Positions 42,867-54,339 of a DNA stretch of 64,000 nt are shown here, piece after piece; within the stretch, counting starts at the first letter, position 1, and every line of letters begins with the position of its first letter. Both the position numbers and the translations under genes were made by a program. This DNA comes from Pseudomonas saudiphocaensis (GTDB lineage Bacteria; Pseudomonadota; Gammaproteobacteria; Pseudomonadales; Pseudomonadaceae). The stretch lies in contig NZ_CCSF01000001.1 of assembly GCF_000756775.1 (NCBI RefSeq), forward strand, positions 1,488,001 to 1,552,000, written 5' to 3'. The notes beneath the pieces were generated by a model, which saw only the letters and a list, made by a program, of their open reading frames with translations, was not told the origin of the DNA and did no database searches.

Positions 42867-43661
42867 TCAGCTGTCCGTCGGGGCCAGTCGCCACTGCTCC
42901 AGCCAGCCCAGGCTCGCCTCGGTGCTCTGCTCACCCGGGCGGTACTCGGCAGCCAGCCAGCCCGTGTAACCCACCGCTTCCAAGGCTTTGAGCAACGGCG
43001 CAAAAACAAGCTCGCCGGTGCCTGGGGCGCCACGTCCGGGGCAGTCGGCAAACTGCACATGACCAATACGCTCACCCAGCAGACGGATACCCGCCTCGAT
43101 ATCCAGCTGTTGCCGCGCCATGTGATACAGATCCAGCTGGGCCTTGCAGTTGGGGTGGTCGACCCGCTGCAGCAGGGCATGCAGATGCTCAGGCGTGTTG
43201 ACGAGAAAACCCGGCATATCCAGCGGATTGATGGCCTCGCAAAGCACACCGATACCCAGCTGGGCGAAGGCCTCGGCACTCTTGCACAGGTTGTCGGCCA
43301 GAGTGTCCAGCGCCTGCTTGCGGCTGACGCCTTCGGCCAACCGGCCCGGCAATACGTTTACCCACTGCGGCCGGGTCATGGCCGCGTAGGTCAGTGCCTG
43401 CTGCAGAGCTTCATCGAATTCCTGCTGGCGCTCCGGCACCGCCGCCAGGCCGGCGCCGCCCTGCATCAGGTCGCCGGCCGGCAGGTTGATCAGCACCAGC
43501 GGCAGACCGGCACGCTCAAGCAATTCCTTCAGGCGAATGGCCGGCAGCTCGTAGGGAAACTGAATCTCGATGCCATCGAAACCGGCCACCTTGGCGGCAA
43601 GCACACGTTCGGACAGAGGCAGCTCACCGAACAGCATGGAAAGGTTGGCGGCAATCTTCAT
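42867..43661 (-). CDS. hyi: Hydroxypyruvate isomerase family protein
   Basis: 264 residues, TIM-barrel of the xylose isomerase-like (AP endonuclease 2) superfamily. It matches Hyi by its opening KIAANLSMLFGELPLSERV and metal-site segments CEAINPLDMPGFLV, QLDLYHMAR, and QFADCPGRGAPGTGE; the latter is family-specific. Hyi interconverts hydroxypyruvate and tartronate semialdehyde. It overlaps glxR by ATGA (43658-43661). A related enzyme, 2-oxotetronate isomerase (OtnI), looks similar and cannot be excluded. Confidence 0.88.
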   Translation of the reverse strand: MKIAANLSMLFGELPLSERVLAAKVAGFDGIEIQFPYELPAIRLKELLERAGLPLVLINLPAGDLMQGGAGLAAVPERQQEFDEALQQALTYAAMTRPQWVNVLPGRLAEGVSRKQALDTLADNLCKSAEAFAQLGIGVLCEAINPLDMPGFLVNTPEHLHALLQRVDHPNCKAQLDLYHMARQQLDIEAGIRLLGERIGHVQFADCPGRGAPGTGELVFAPLLKALEAVGYTGWLAAEYRPGEQSTEASLGWLEQWRLAPTDS

Positions 43662-44545
43662 CGACTTTGCTCCCGGAACATCTTTACCAGCGTGGCCGGG
43701 TCCTGTTCGAGATGCCCCTGGCTACCGTGCAGGCGCATCAGTTGCGCCGCCAGGCCGGTCATGGGCGTGGCGCTGCCTTCTTCGCGGGACAGTTGCACGG
43801 CGGTGTCCAGATCCTTGAGCAGGGTACGCACGTGCCACTTGATGGGCTCGAACTCGCTGGCTGCCATCTGCGGAGCAAGAATCTGCAGCGGTTTCGAGTC
43901 GGCAAAGCCACCCGCCAGGGCTGGCGCGATCAGGCTGGCGTCGACTCCCGAGCGCTCGGCCAGCGCCACCACTTCGGCAATCACCAGCGCATTGCAGGCG
44001 ACGATCATCTGATTGCAGGCCTTGGTCACCTGACCGGTACCGACCTCGCCCATGCGCGTCAGCCGCTGGCCCAGATTCATCAGCACAGGGCGAACACGCT
44101 CGATATCTTCGGAGTTGCCGCCCGCCATGATCGCTAGGCTGCCTGCTTCGGCTCCCGCGGTGCCACCGGAAACCGGCGCGTCGATCCAGCGCATGCCGCA
44201 GCGCGCCTCCAGGTCAGCGGCCATCGAACGAGTGGCGGCGGGCTCCAGGCTCGAGTGATCCACCAAGAGCTGCCCTTGCCGGGCACCTTCGACGATGCCG
44301 CCGGGGCCGAACACCACTTCCCGCACCACGGCGGTATCGGCCAGGCAGAGCAGCACGATATCGGCCGCGGCGCAGAGTTCGGCAGGGCTGTTTGCCTGCC
44401 GCACACCGGCCTCGACAAGAGGCGCACACTTGTCCGGCGAGCGGTTCCAGACCGTCAGGGGATAACCGGCAGCCAACAGCCGGCGGCACATACGCAGGCC
44501 CATAAGGCCGATACCGGCAAAGGCAATGGAAGGCAGGTCAGACAT
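43658..44545 (-). CDS. glxR: Tartronate semialdehyde reductase
   Basis: 295 residues of the beta-hydroxyacid dehydrogenase family. NAD-binding opening IAFAGIGLMGLRMCRRLL, substrate motif DAPVSGGTAGAEAGSLAIMAGG and the catalytic Lys in QVTKACNQMIVACN. It reduces tartronate semialdehyde to D-glycerate in glyoxylate assimilation, working with hyi just downstream. The glyoxylate carboligase gene gcl, usually in the same cluster, is not in the window, so the cluster is partial or specialised. 3-hydroxyisobutyrate dehydrogenase is the main alternative. Confidence 0.87.
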   Translation of the reverse strand: MSDLPSIAFAGIGLMGLRMCRRLLAAGYPLTVWNRSPDKCAPLVEAGVRQANSPAELCAAADIVLLCLADTAVVREVVFGPGGIVEGARQGQLLVDHSSLEPAATRSMAADLEARCGMRWIDAPVSGGTAGAEAGSLAIMAGGNSEDIERVRPVLMNLGQRLTRMGEVGTGQVTKACNQMIVACNALVIAEVVALAERSGVDASLIAPALAGGFADSKPLQILAPQMAASEFEPIKWHVRTLLKDLDTAVQLSREEGSATPMTGLAAQLMRLHGSQGHLEQDPATLVKMFREQSR

Positions 44546-44627
44546 TGAATGCGGCTCCTTGGGGAAAGAGCCATGGATTCTAGCGCCGACTAACGCCGAG
44601 GTGGTGAGACCGTCCGCGAGCTCTTGC

Positions 44628-44957
44628 TCAAGGCACCTCGCCCTTGTCCCACAGCCGCACCAGCTCCTCGGGCGCCTGCTCTTCGGGTATGCGCAAGATC
44701 ATCTCGTCATCCTGCTCGTGTTGCCGATAGCGCAACTCGATCTGGTAATAACGCTGATCGCCGCGCCCGCTGGTGCGACTTGTCAGCGGCAGGCACCCTT
44801 CCAGCAGCGAACAGATCTGCCCGCGTTGATGCTCGTCGCACTGCGAAAACTCAATCTCGCGCGGACGACTGAGCGCCTGAATCGCAGCCACACCTCCCTG
44901 CCGCGAAAGCCTCAGGGTGGTATCGTCACCCAGCCTCGGCAACTGCTTGATGTTCAT
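44628..44957 (-). CDS. Emfourin-type inhibitor of M4 protease
   Basis: 109 residues from ATG 44957 (MNIKQLPRLG). The LRLSRQGGVAAIQ stretch, the following helical CDEHQRGQICSLLEGC and the YYQIELRY...EQAPEELVRLW ending follow the emfourin (protealysin inhibitor) pattern. The gene begins 10 bases after the stop of a protealysin-like M4 protease, the arrangement of the known protease-inhibitor pair. It would bind the mature enzyme in the cytoplasm and keep it inactive. The frame is open to 45038, but that overlaps the protease. Confidence 0.75.
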   Translation of the reverse strand: MNIKQLPRLGDDTTLRLSRQGGVAAIQALSRPREIEFSQCDEHQRGQICSLLEGCLPLTSRTSGRGDQRYYQIELRYRQHEQDDEMILRIPEEQAPEELVRLWDKGEVP

Positions 44958-44967
44958 GGAAGCCTCC

Positions 44968-46023
44968 TCAGCCTGGCTCGACACCCACGTCTGTCCAGGC
45001 CTGTTTAACTGCCGTCCATTCGTCACTGGCAGCGCCAAACAGGCGCTCGGCAGTGTCCATAGTCAGGCTGGCAAAGCCTTTGAAATCGGCATCGTTAGCC
45101 AGGCGTCGGTCACACAGGGTCTCATACCAGATGCGCCCGGCCTTCTCCCAGGCGAACCCACCCAGCGCCATTGCCGCGCGGTAAAACGCATGGTTGGGAA
45201 TCCCCGAATTCAGGTGCACCCCGCCGTTGTCATCGCGGGTAACGATAAAGTCGCGCATATGCCCAGGCTGCGGGTCCTTGCCCAGCACCGGATCGTCATA
45301 GGCGCTGCCGGGATTGGCCATCGAGCGCAGCGCAATCCCGCTCACCTTATCGGTCAAGAGCTCGGCGCCGATCAGCCAGTCTGCCTGGTCCGCCGTCTGC
45401 TTGAGCGCGAACTGCCGGGTAAGGACGCCGAACACATCCGATAGCGACTCGTTCAGCGCGCCCGGCTGATTGAAATACACCAGGCCGGCCTCGCTTTCCG
45501 TGACCCCATGGGCCAGCTCATGGGCGACCACATCCAGCGATCGGGTGAAGCGCTGGAAGATCTCGCCATCACCGTCACCGAAGACCATCTGCGCGCCGTT
45601 CCAGAAGGCGTTTTCATAACCATCGCCGTAGTGGACCGTCCCCATCAGGGCAAAGCCCTGATTGTCGATCGAGTCTCGCCCGAACGCTTCCCAAAAGAAC
45701 TCATAGGTTGCACCCAGCGCATCGTAGGCTTCATCCACCGCGGCATCGCCAGTGGCGGGCTGGCCCTCGGCTCGGACCACCACGCCCGGCAGCTGCATCA
45801 GGTGCTGTGCATCGTGAATGCTACGCAGTGGCTGGCCGGGCTGCCCCCGGCCCGGCAGCAGCGTGTTTTCCTCCTGCCGGCGCGGCGGGCCGGGATTGGG
45901 CAATAGCTGCTCCACATGAGCCAGCGTGCTCAGGGCGCACTGGCGCTGGTGCTGCGAGCCGTTGCGAATAATTCGATCAAGAATGTAAGGCGGAATAAAC
46001 CCGCGCGGCAGTACTGCGGACAT
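44968..46023 (-). CDS. Protealysin-like M4 metalloprotease
   Basis: 351 residues without a signal peptide. A short propeptide of about 50 residues carries the PPYIL motif, typical of protealysin-type precursors, followed by the thermolysin catalytic part. Zinc site: HELAH in VVAHELAHGVTESEAG, and the third ligand Glu in GALNESLSDVFG. C-terminal helical part with HLNSGIPNHAFY, including the active-site His region. Such proteases are cytoplasmic or released without Sec and are held in check by emfourin, encoded just behind it. Confidence 0.92.
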   Translation of the reverse strand: MSAVLPRGFIPPYILDRIIRNGSQHQRQCALSTLAHVEQLLPNPGPPRRQEENTLLPGRGQPGQPLRSIHDAQHLMQLPGVVVRAEGQPATGDAAVDEAYDALGATYEFFWEAFGRDSIDNQGFALMGTVHYGDGYENAFWNGAQMVFGDGDGEIFQRFTRSLDVVAHELAHGVTESEAGLVYFNQPGALNESLSDVFGVLTRQFALKQTADQADWLIGAELLTDKVSGIALRSMANPGSAYDDPVLGKDPQPGHMRDFIVTRDDNGGVHLNSGIPNHAFYRAAMALGGFAWEKAGRIWYETLCDRRLANDADFKGFASLTMDTAERLFGAASDEWTAVKQAWTDVGVEPG

Positions 46024-46207
46024 GGCTGCTTACCTCTGCAAGGCGCCTCGCCTGCGCCAATGAAAGCGTTCTGTTGTGATCGAATCTGCCGCCAAGTGTT
46101 TCGTATTACCGAAGTTTCTTTCACGGGACGTCACGCCGTTTGCCCCTCGCGATCCCGCAGCCCTTATAATCGCCGGGCTTTTTCCGCTATTGAACCGGAG
46201 AACCTCA

Positions 46208-47059
46208 ATGATCAAGCGCACCTTGGCAGCCGTTGTCGGCCTTGCCGTTTCCTTCTCTATTGCCACTTCCCACGCCGCCGAAACACTGCGGGTGTCTGCT
46301 ATCCCAGATGAAGCGCCGACCGAACTGATCCGCAAGTTCGAGCCGCTGGGCAAATACCTGGAGCAGGAACTGGGCATGCCGGTGAAATTCACACCGGTTT
46401 CCGATTACGCTGCCGTGGTCGAGTCCCTGGCTGCCGACCGCCTTGACCTGGCCTGGCTGGGTGGTTTCACCTTCGTCCAGGCCCGTCTGAAAACCGGCGA
46501 CGCCATTCCGCTGGTGCAGCGCGAGCAGGACGAGCAGTTCACCAGCAAGTTCATCAGCGCCGATCCCGAGGTGAAGACCCTGGAGGATCTGAAGGGCAAG
46601 ACCTTCGCCTTCGGCTCCGTGTCCTCCACCTCCGGCAGCCTGATGCCGCGTTACTTCATGCTCAAGGACGGCATCAATCCCGAGCAGTTCTTCAAGCGCA
46701 TCGCCTATTCCGGCGCGCATGACGCCACCGTCGCCTGGGTCGAGGCCGGCAAGGCCGACGCCGGCGTGCTCAACGCCTCTGTTTGGGACAAGCTGGTCGC
46801 AGCTGGCAAGGTCAATACCGACAAGGTTCGGGTGATTTCCACCACCCCGCCCTACTACGACTACAACTGGACCGTGCGCGGCAGCCTCGACCCGGAGCTG
46901 ACCGAGAAGATCAAGGCCGCCTTCCTCGCCCTTGACCCCGCCAACCCCGAGCACAAGGCGATCCTCGACCTGCAGGCCGCCAGCCGCTTCATCGAGACCA
47001 AGCCTGAGAACTATGAAGGCATCGAAGAAGCCGCTCGCGCAGCCGGCCTGCTGAAGTGA
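46208..47059 (+). CDS. PhnD-family ABC substrate-binding protein (phosphonate or selenate)
   Basis: 283 residues with signal peptide (ends SHAAE). The mature protein is PhnD/PtxB-like: [13 protein letters not shown] opening, [15 protein letters not shown], and [15 protein letters not shown], with the serines and threonine that bind an oxyanion. It closely resembles proteins labelled putative selenate-binding, and also phosphite/phosphonate receptors. ATG 46208 is taken, with GGAG upstream; the frame extends to 46076. The operon continues with ATPase and two permeases. Confidence 0.85.
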   Translation: MIKRTLAAVVGLAVSFSIATSHAAETLRVSAIPDEAPTELIRKFEPLGKYLEQELGMPVKFTPVSDYAAVVESLAADRLDLAWLGGFTFVQARLKTGDAIPLVQREQDEQFTSKFISADPEVKTLEDLKGKTFAFGSVSSTSGSLMPRYFMLKDGINPEQFFKRIAYSGAHDATVAWVEAGKADAGVLNASVWDKLVAAGKVNTDKVRVISTTPPYYDYNWTVRGSLDPELTEKIKAAFLALDPANPEHKAILDLQAASRFIETKPENYEGIEEAARAAGLLK

Positions 47060-47859
47060 CGCTACGCCTGTCCGGCGTGGGTTATACCCACGCCGATGGC
47101 CAGGCGGCTCTGCAGGACATCCAGCTTGAGATAGCCAAAGGCGAGCGTGTCGCCATTATCGGCCCTTCCGGGGCCGGCAAGACGACGCTGCTGCGCCTGC
47201 TGGCCACTCACCTGCAACCGCATCATGGGCAATACACGCTGCTCGATTGCGAGCCATGGTCGCTTAGCGTCAGGACCAGGCAGCGGCTGCGCGCACGTAT
47301 TGGTCTGATTCATCAGACGCCACCCCTGCCGCCGCGGCAGCGCGTGGTCACCTCGGTACTGGCCGGTCGCCTTGGTCAATGGTCGCTGGGCCGCAGTTTG
47401 CTCAGCCTGCTCTATCCGCTGGACCGCCAGGGCGCTGCCGCGGTGCTTAACCGGCTGGATCTGGCCGACAAGCTCTATCAGCGCTGCGACCAGCTCTCCG
47501 GCGGCCAGCTGCAGCGGGTGGGTATCGCGCGCGTGCTGTATCAGCAGCCGGAACTGATCCTTGCCGACGAACCGGTCTCCGCCATGGACCCGGTACTGGC
47601 CAGCTGGTCGCTGAACATCCTCAATCAGGAAGCCGCTCGGCGCCAAACGACGCTACTGGCCAGCCTGCACGCTGTGGAACTGGCGCTGGAGCACTTCCCG
47701 CGCGTACTTGGCGTACGCGATGGACGCATCATGTTCGACAAGGCTACGGCGCAAGTCAGCCCGGCAGAACTGGACGCGCTTTATGCCAACGAGCAGCTGA
47801 CCGGCACACCTGTGGCTGAGCCCCCGCTGCAGCAGACCCTGCTTATCCCGCGATGCTGA
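47056..47859 (+). CDS. ABC transporter ATPase, PhnC-like
   Basis: 267 residues, beginning at GTG 47056 and overlapping the receptor gene by four bases. Walker [11 protein letters not shown]-loop LIHQTPPLP, signature [15 protein letters not shown], Walker [14 protein letters not shown] and the switch His in LASLHAVE. Powers the import system with the two permeases that follow. Confidence 0.93.
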   Translation: MTLRLSGVGYTHADGQAALQDIQLEIAKGERVAIIGPSGAGKTTLLRLLATHLQPHHGQYTLLDCEPWSLSVRTRQRLRARIGLIHQTPPLPPRQRVVTSVLAGRLGQWSLGRSLLSLLYPLDRQGAAAVLNRLDLADKLYQRCDQLSGGQLQRVGIARVLYQQPELILADEPVSAMDPVLASWSLNILNQEAARRQTTLLASLHAVELALEHFPRVLGVRDGRIMFDKATAQVSPAELDALYANEQLTGTPVAEPPLQQTLLIPRC

Positions 47860-48686
47860 ATTCCGCTCTCGCCCAGCGCGACCCCGCTGCCCGCTCTCGC
47901 CTGCTGCTGACCGTGCTGGCGCTGGCCTTGCTGTGGCCAGGGCTATCTCTAAGCGAGCTGGATATCGGCGTGCTGTTCGATGGCAGCAACGCTGACACCA
48001 TGGGCATCTTCCTCTCGGCGTTCTGGCCACCCGAGCATGGTCGCGACTTCCTCGCCCTGCTCTGGACGGCAACGCTGGAAACCCTGGCCATTGCCACCGC
48101 CGGCATGGCTTTGGCACTGGCTGTTGCACTGCCCTGCGCGCTGATCGCCACCCGCGCCCTGTCGGTTTCTGCACTCAGCCGGGGCGGCCGACCGCACCGC
48201 TGGGCGCAGGCACTGCGCTGGCCGGTGCGCGGGCTGCTGATCGTCCTGCGCAGCGTGCCTGAAATCGTCTGGGCACTGCTGTTCGTGCGCGCCGTCGGCC
48301 TCGGCCCCACCGCCGGCGTGCTGGCCATCGCCATCACTTATGCCGGGATGCTGGGCAAGGTCTACGCGGAAATCTTCGAGTCAGTCGATCCGCTGCCAAC
48401 CCGTGCCCTGCTCGGCGCCGGCAGCTCGCGACTGCAGGCGTTTGCCTACGCGGTGCTGCCCCAAGCCTCAGGGGAAATGCTCTCGTACACGGTCTACCGC
48501 TGGGAATGCGCCATCCGCGCTTCGGTGGTCATGGGCTTTGTCGGCGCCGGCGGCCTGGGTCAGCAGATGGATCTGTCGATGCGCATGTTCGCTGGCGGCG
48601 AGGTGGCCAGCATGCTGCTGACCTTCCTCCTGCTGGTGCTGCTGGCAGACCTGCTCAGCCAGATGCTGCGCCGGAGGTTCGTATGA
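47853..48686 (+). CDS. ABC transporter permease, PhnE-like
   Basis: 277 residues with about six helices and the inner-membrane coupling motif ([20 protein letters not shown]), plus [17 protein letters not shown] typical of PhnE. Overlaps the ATPase gene by seven bases. Forms a heterodimeric membrane channel with the next gene product. Confidence 0.93.
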   Translation: MLNSALAQRDPAARSRLLLTVLALALLWPGLSLSELDIGVLFDGSNADTMGIFLSAFWPPEHGRDFLALLWTATLETLAIATAGMALALAVALPCALIATRALSVSALSRGGRPHRWAQALRWPVRGLLIVLRSVPEIVWALLFVRAVGLGPTAGVLAIAITYAGMLGKVYAEIFESVDPLPTRALLGAGSSRLQAFAYAVLPQASGEMLSYTVYRWECAIRASVVMGFVGAGGLGQQMDLSMRMFAGGEVASMLLTFLLLVLLADLLSQMLRRRFV

Positions 48687-49450
48687 AGTCGCTGTCGCGC
48701 TACGCTGTGCCGCTACTGCTGATCGTTGCGGTAATCAGTGCCTTCGCCTATTTGCAGCTCGAAGTCGGTGCTCTGTTCAGTCGTGAGGGTCTGCGGCAGA
48801 TGGGGAGCTATGCCTCGGGCTTCCTCAATCCGGATCTTAGCGCGGGCCATCTGCGCGCCATCGGCTATGGCGCGCTGGAAACCCTGGCGATGTCGGCGAT
48901 CGGCACGCTGCTCGCCGCGCTGTTCGGCCTGCTGCTGGCGCTGCCTGCGGCGGGGCGTTGCGGCCTGATCGCCAAGGGTGTCGCGCGGCTGCTGCTCAAT
49001 GCCCTGCGCGCCATTCCCGAACTGGTCTGGGCGGCGCTGATGGTGCTGGCGGCGGGCCTGGGCCCCAATGCCGGCACCCTGGCACTGGCGCTACATACCA
49101 CCGGCGTTCTGGGTCGGCTGTTTGCCGAAGCGCTGGAAAACACGCCGCCGGCGCCTACCGAAGCCTTGCAGCTGTCCGGCAGCGGCCGCATCAGCGCCTT
49201 TTGCTACGGCACCCTGCCGCTGCTTTGGCCGCAATTGGTGGCCTATACGCTGTATCGCTGGGAAAACAATATCCGCATGGCCAGCGTGCTCGGTTTCGTC
49301 GGCGCCGGCGGACTGGGGCAGATGCTCTACATGAGCCTGAGCCTGTTCCAGGAAGCCCAGGCCTCGACGGTGATTCTGGCCATGCTGCTGATGGTACTGG
49401 CAGTCGATGCGCTCAGTGGCTGGGCGCGCCAACGCTGGGTGCGCAGCTGA
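48683..49450 (+). CDS. ABC transporter permease, PhnE-like, second
   Basis: 255 residues from ATG 48683, which overlaps the stop of the first permease by four bases (the frame extends upstream to 48506 but without reason). EAA-like loop EALENTPPAPTEALQLSGSG and [17 protein letters not shown]. The two paired permeases with one receptor and one ATPase are the usual organisation for phosphonate/phosphite type importers and for the selenate-like relatives. Confidence 0.92.
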   Translation: MKSLSRYAVPLLLIVAVISAFAYLQLEVGALFSREGLRQMGSYASGFLNPDLSAGHLRAIGYGALETLAMSAIGTLLAALFGLLLALPAAGRCGLIAKGVARLLLNALRAIPELVWAALMVLAAGLGPNAGTLALALHTTGVLGRLFAEALENTPPAPTEALQLSGSGRISAFCYGTLPLLWPQLVAYTLYRWENNIRMASVLGFVGAGGLGQMLYMSLSLFQEAQASTVILAMLLMVLAVDALSGWARQRWVRS

Positions 49451-49479
49451 CGACCCGGCAGCCAGCTGCGTGTTCCGAA

Positions 49480-49797
49480 TCAGTGCAGGCTGGGCTTCGC
49501 TGCCCGCTCCTGCACCAGCACCCAAGGTGCCACTACTACGGCCCAGAGCGATGGGGCACGCTCCAGCCAGTCCTGCGCCTGCTCAGCTTCGAGCCGGGCC
49601 ATGCGACCTTCGCCAAGCCATGACTCGACCGTCGCACGGTCGTCTTCGGCCACCGCCTGCGCCGCGGCAATCAGATCGGCATCCCCGGCAACCCACAACA
49701 AGGCACCACGGGCGAAGAAGGGCTCCAGCTCTTCCCAGGTAATGGAGGCGGTTTCAGACAGCAGTTTGGCATAGAGAGTGCTTGATTCGTCGCTCAT
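49480..49797 (-). CDS. DUF2288-family protein
   Basis: 105 residues, cytoplasmic, starting MSDESSTLYAKLLSETASIT. The WEELEPFFARGALLWV segment and the VAEDDRATVESWL part match the DUF2288 family, of unknown function. Single gene convergent with the ABC operon, 29 bases from its end. Confidence 0.78.
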   Translation of the reverse strand: MSDESSTLYAKLLSETASITWEELEPFFARGALLWVAGDADLIAAAQAVAEDDRATVESWLGEGRMARLEAEQAQDWLERAPSLWAVVVAPWVLVQERAAKPSLH

Positions 49798-49896
49798 GGA
49801 ACTCGCTCAATAAGGGGGCAACATCATGATAGCGTCCGGAAAATCGCCATCAAGGGCGGCTTCGCCTACTGTGCAAACAGGTAGCGACGCTTCTAC

Positions 49897-49912
49897 ACTG
49901 TGCCGGTACAGT
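49897..49912. promoter_or_regulatory. 16-base palindrome upstream of braC
   Basis: ACTGT-GCCGGT-ACAGT, 63 bases upstream of the braC start, overlapping a TACACT sequence that could be a -10. A candidate operator; no regulator identified. Confidence 0.35.
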
Positions 49913-49974
49913 TGCCGTGCGGCTGAAGCCGCAAGTCACAGGTTCCAAACAATAATTATGAAAGTGGAGCACAT

Positions 49975-51093
49975 ATGAAGACCAAGCAGCCTCTTTGCAA
50001 ATTGTTCCTGGCCATCGCCCTGAGTGGCGCAGCGAGTTACAGCCTGGCCGCCGATACCATCAAGATCGCGCTTGCCGGGCCGGTCACCGGAGCGGTAGCC
50101 CAATACGGGGATATGCAGTTCATGGGCGCCCAGATGGCCATCGAGCAGATCAACAAGAAGGGCGGCGTCAACGGCCAGCAACTGCAGGGCGTGGTCTACG
50201 ACGATGCCTGCGACCCCAAGCAGGCGGTCGCGGTGGCCAACAAGATCGTCAATGACGGCGTCAACTTCGTGGTTGGGCATCTGTGCTCCAGCTCCACCCA
50301 GCCGGCATCCGATATCTACGAGGACGAAGGCATCCTGATGATTACCGCCGCGTCCACCAGTCCGGACATCACCGCGCGCGGCTACGAACTGATCTTCCGC
50401 ACCATCGGCCTGGACAGCCTGCAGGGCCCGACCGCCGGGAACTTCATCGCCGACCACATCAAGCCCAGCAACGTAGCGGTCATCCACGACAAGCAGCAGT
50501 ACGGCGAAGGCATCGCCACTTCGGTCAAGCAGGTACTGGAAAGCAAGAACGTCAAGGTTGGCCTGTTCGAGGGCATCAACGCCGGTGACAAGGACTTCTC
50601 CTCGCTGATTGCCAAGCTCCGTCGTGAAGGCGTCGACTTCGTCTACTACGGCGGCTATCACCCGGAGATGGGCCTGCTGCTGCGCCAGTCGCGCGAAAAA
50701 GGCCTGAACGTGCGCTTCATGGGGCCCGAGGGCGTCGGCAACTCGGAAATCTCCGCCATCGCCGGGCCATCTTCGGAAGGCATGCTGGTGACCCTGCCGA
50801 AATCCTTCGACCAGGACCCACGCAACCAGGAGCTGGTCGAGGCGTTCAAGGCCAAGAAGCAGGATCCGAGCGGTCCTTTCGTATTCCCCTCCTACGCGGC
50901 CGTGCAGGTCATCGCCGAAGGTATCGAAAAAGCTGGCAGCACCGACACCGACAAGGTGGCCGAGGCCCTGCGCAGCAATACCTTCGACACCCCAACCGGT
51001 CAGCTGACCTTCGATGAAAAGGGTGACCTGAAAGACTTCAACTTCGTGGTTTACGAATGGCACCAGGACGGTACCAAGTCCGAAGCCAAGTAA
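49975..51093 (+). CDS. braC: Branched-chain amino acid-binding protein BraC
   Basis: Periplasmic receptor of the high-affinity Leu/Ile/Val importer, 372 residues with a signal peptide ending SYSLAA. Type I periplasmic-binding fold; IKIALAGPVTGAVAQYGDMQ, the SSSTQPASDIYEDEG stretch and YYGGYHPEMG contribute to the ligand pocket and are nearly as in P. aeruginosa BraC. First gene of braCDEFG; a hairpin separates it from braD. Confidence 0.96.
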   Translation: MKTKQPLCKLFLAIALSGAASYSLAADTIKIALAGPVTGAVAQYGDMQFMGAQMAIEQINKKGGVNGQQLQGVVYDDACDPKQAVAVANKIVNDGVNFVVGHLCSSSTQPASDIYEDEGILMITAASTSPDITARGYELIFRTIGLDSLQGPTAGNFIADHIKPSNVAVIHDKQQYGEGIATSVKQVLESKNVKVGLFEGINAGDKDFSSLIAKLRREGVDFVYYGGYHPEMGLLLRQSREKGLNVRFMGPEGVGNSEISAIAGPSSEGMLVTLPKSFDQDPRNQELVEAFKAKKQDPSGPFVFPSYAAVQVIAEGIEKAGSTDTDKVAEALRSNTFDTPTGQLTFDEKGDLKDFNFVVYEWHQDGTKSEAK

Positions 51094-51396
51094 GTCGATA
51101 ACCACCCGAGCGAAGCCCACGGTAATTGCCGTGGGCTTCGTTTCAGCTGATCGGGCGGCCCCGGCCACAAGCCATCGGGCACCCCAGCGACACCTTCAAC
51201 CAAGCGAGTGGCCTGCACAGCTGGCCCGCCTCGAACCTGGCGTGTGCGTGATCCGCACCAAGCCCTTGGCGCCGCATCTCCATGCTGCGTGTTCGAAGCA
51301 GGCCTGCCCTGTTAGGCAAACATGATGTTGGAAACCTGATCGGACCCGGGGTTTTCAGCGGCATGGCTTTGGATGCGGGTGTTCAGGAGAGATGTG
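51094..51396 (+). other. braC-braD spacer
   Basis: 303 bases: the hairpin at 51111-51144 first, then non-coding sequence with no other element recognised, ending in the braD ribosome site (CAGGAGA). No promoter could be assigned with confidence. Confidence 0.5.
51111..51144 (+). terminator. Partial terminator after braC
   Basis: CGAAGCCCACGG and CCGTGGGCTTCG, perfect 12-bp stem around TAATTG, followed by TTTC; 17 bases past the braC stop. It would let braC be made in excess of the membrane components. Confidence 0.82.
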
Positions 51397-53569
<2,173 letters not shown>

Positions 53570-53573
<4 letters not shown>

Positions 53574-54337
53574 GTCGCCCGATTCTCGAAGTACGCGGTC
53601 TGACCATGCGCTTCGGCGGCCTGCTGGCGGTAAACGGAGTGGGCCTGAGCGTGCAGGAAAAGCAGGTGGTCTCGATGATCGGCCCCAACGGGGCCGGCAA
53701 GACTACGGTCTTCAACTGCCTGACCGGCTTCTACCAGCCGACCTCCGGGGAGATCCTGCTGGACGGCGAACCGATCCAGGGGCTTCCAGGGCACAAGATC
53801 GCGCGTAAGGGTGTGGTCAGAACCTTTCAGAACGTGCGGCTGTTCAAGGACATGACCGTGGTGGAAAACCTCCTGGTGGCCCAGCACCGGCACTTGAATA
53901 CCGGCCTGCTGTCCGGGCTGCTGAAAACCAGCGCTTTTAGGAAAAGCGAGCGCGAGGCAATGGACTTTGCTGCCCATTGGCTGGAGCAGGTCAACCTCAC
54001 CGAGGTCGCCAACCGTCCGGCCGGCACCCTTGCCTATGGCCAGCAGCGCCGCCTGGAGATTGCCCGTTGCATGATGACGCGCCCGCGCATCCTCATGCTC
54101 GACGAGCCAGCTGCCGGCCTGAACCCGAAGGAAACCGAAGATCTGAAGGCGCTGATCAGCCTGCTGCGCGACTCGCACAACGTCACGGTGCTGCTGATCG
54201 AGCACGACATGAAACTGGTCATGAGCATTTCCGACCATATCGTCGTGATCAATCAGGGCTGCCCGCTGGCCGATGGCACACCTGAGCAGGTACGCGACAA
54301 TCCGGACGTGATCAAAGCCTATCTGGGAGAGGCGTAA
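53570..54337 (+). CDS. braF: Branched-chain amino acid ABC ATPase BraF (LivG)
   Basis: 255 residues. Walker [10 protein letters not shown], the LivG insert region [19 protein letters not shown], signature [15 protein letters not shown] and Walker [14 protein letters not shown]; switch His in [10 protein letters not shown]. Works with BraG as the ATPase pair. Confidence 0.96.
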
Positions 54338-54339
54338 GC

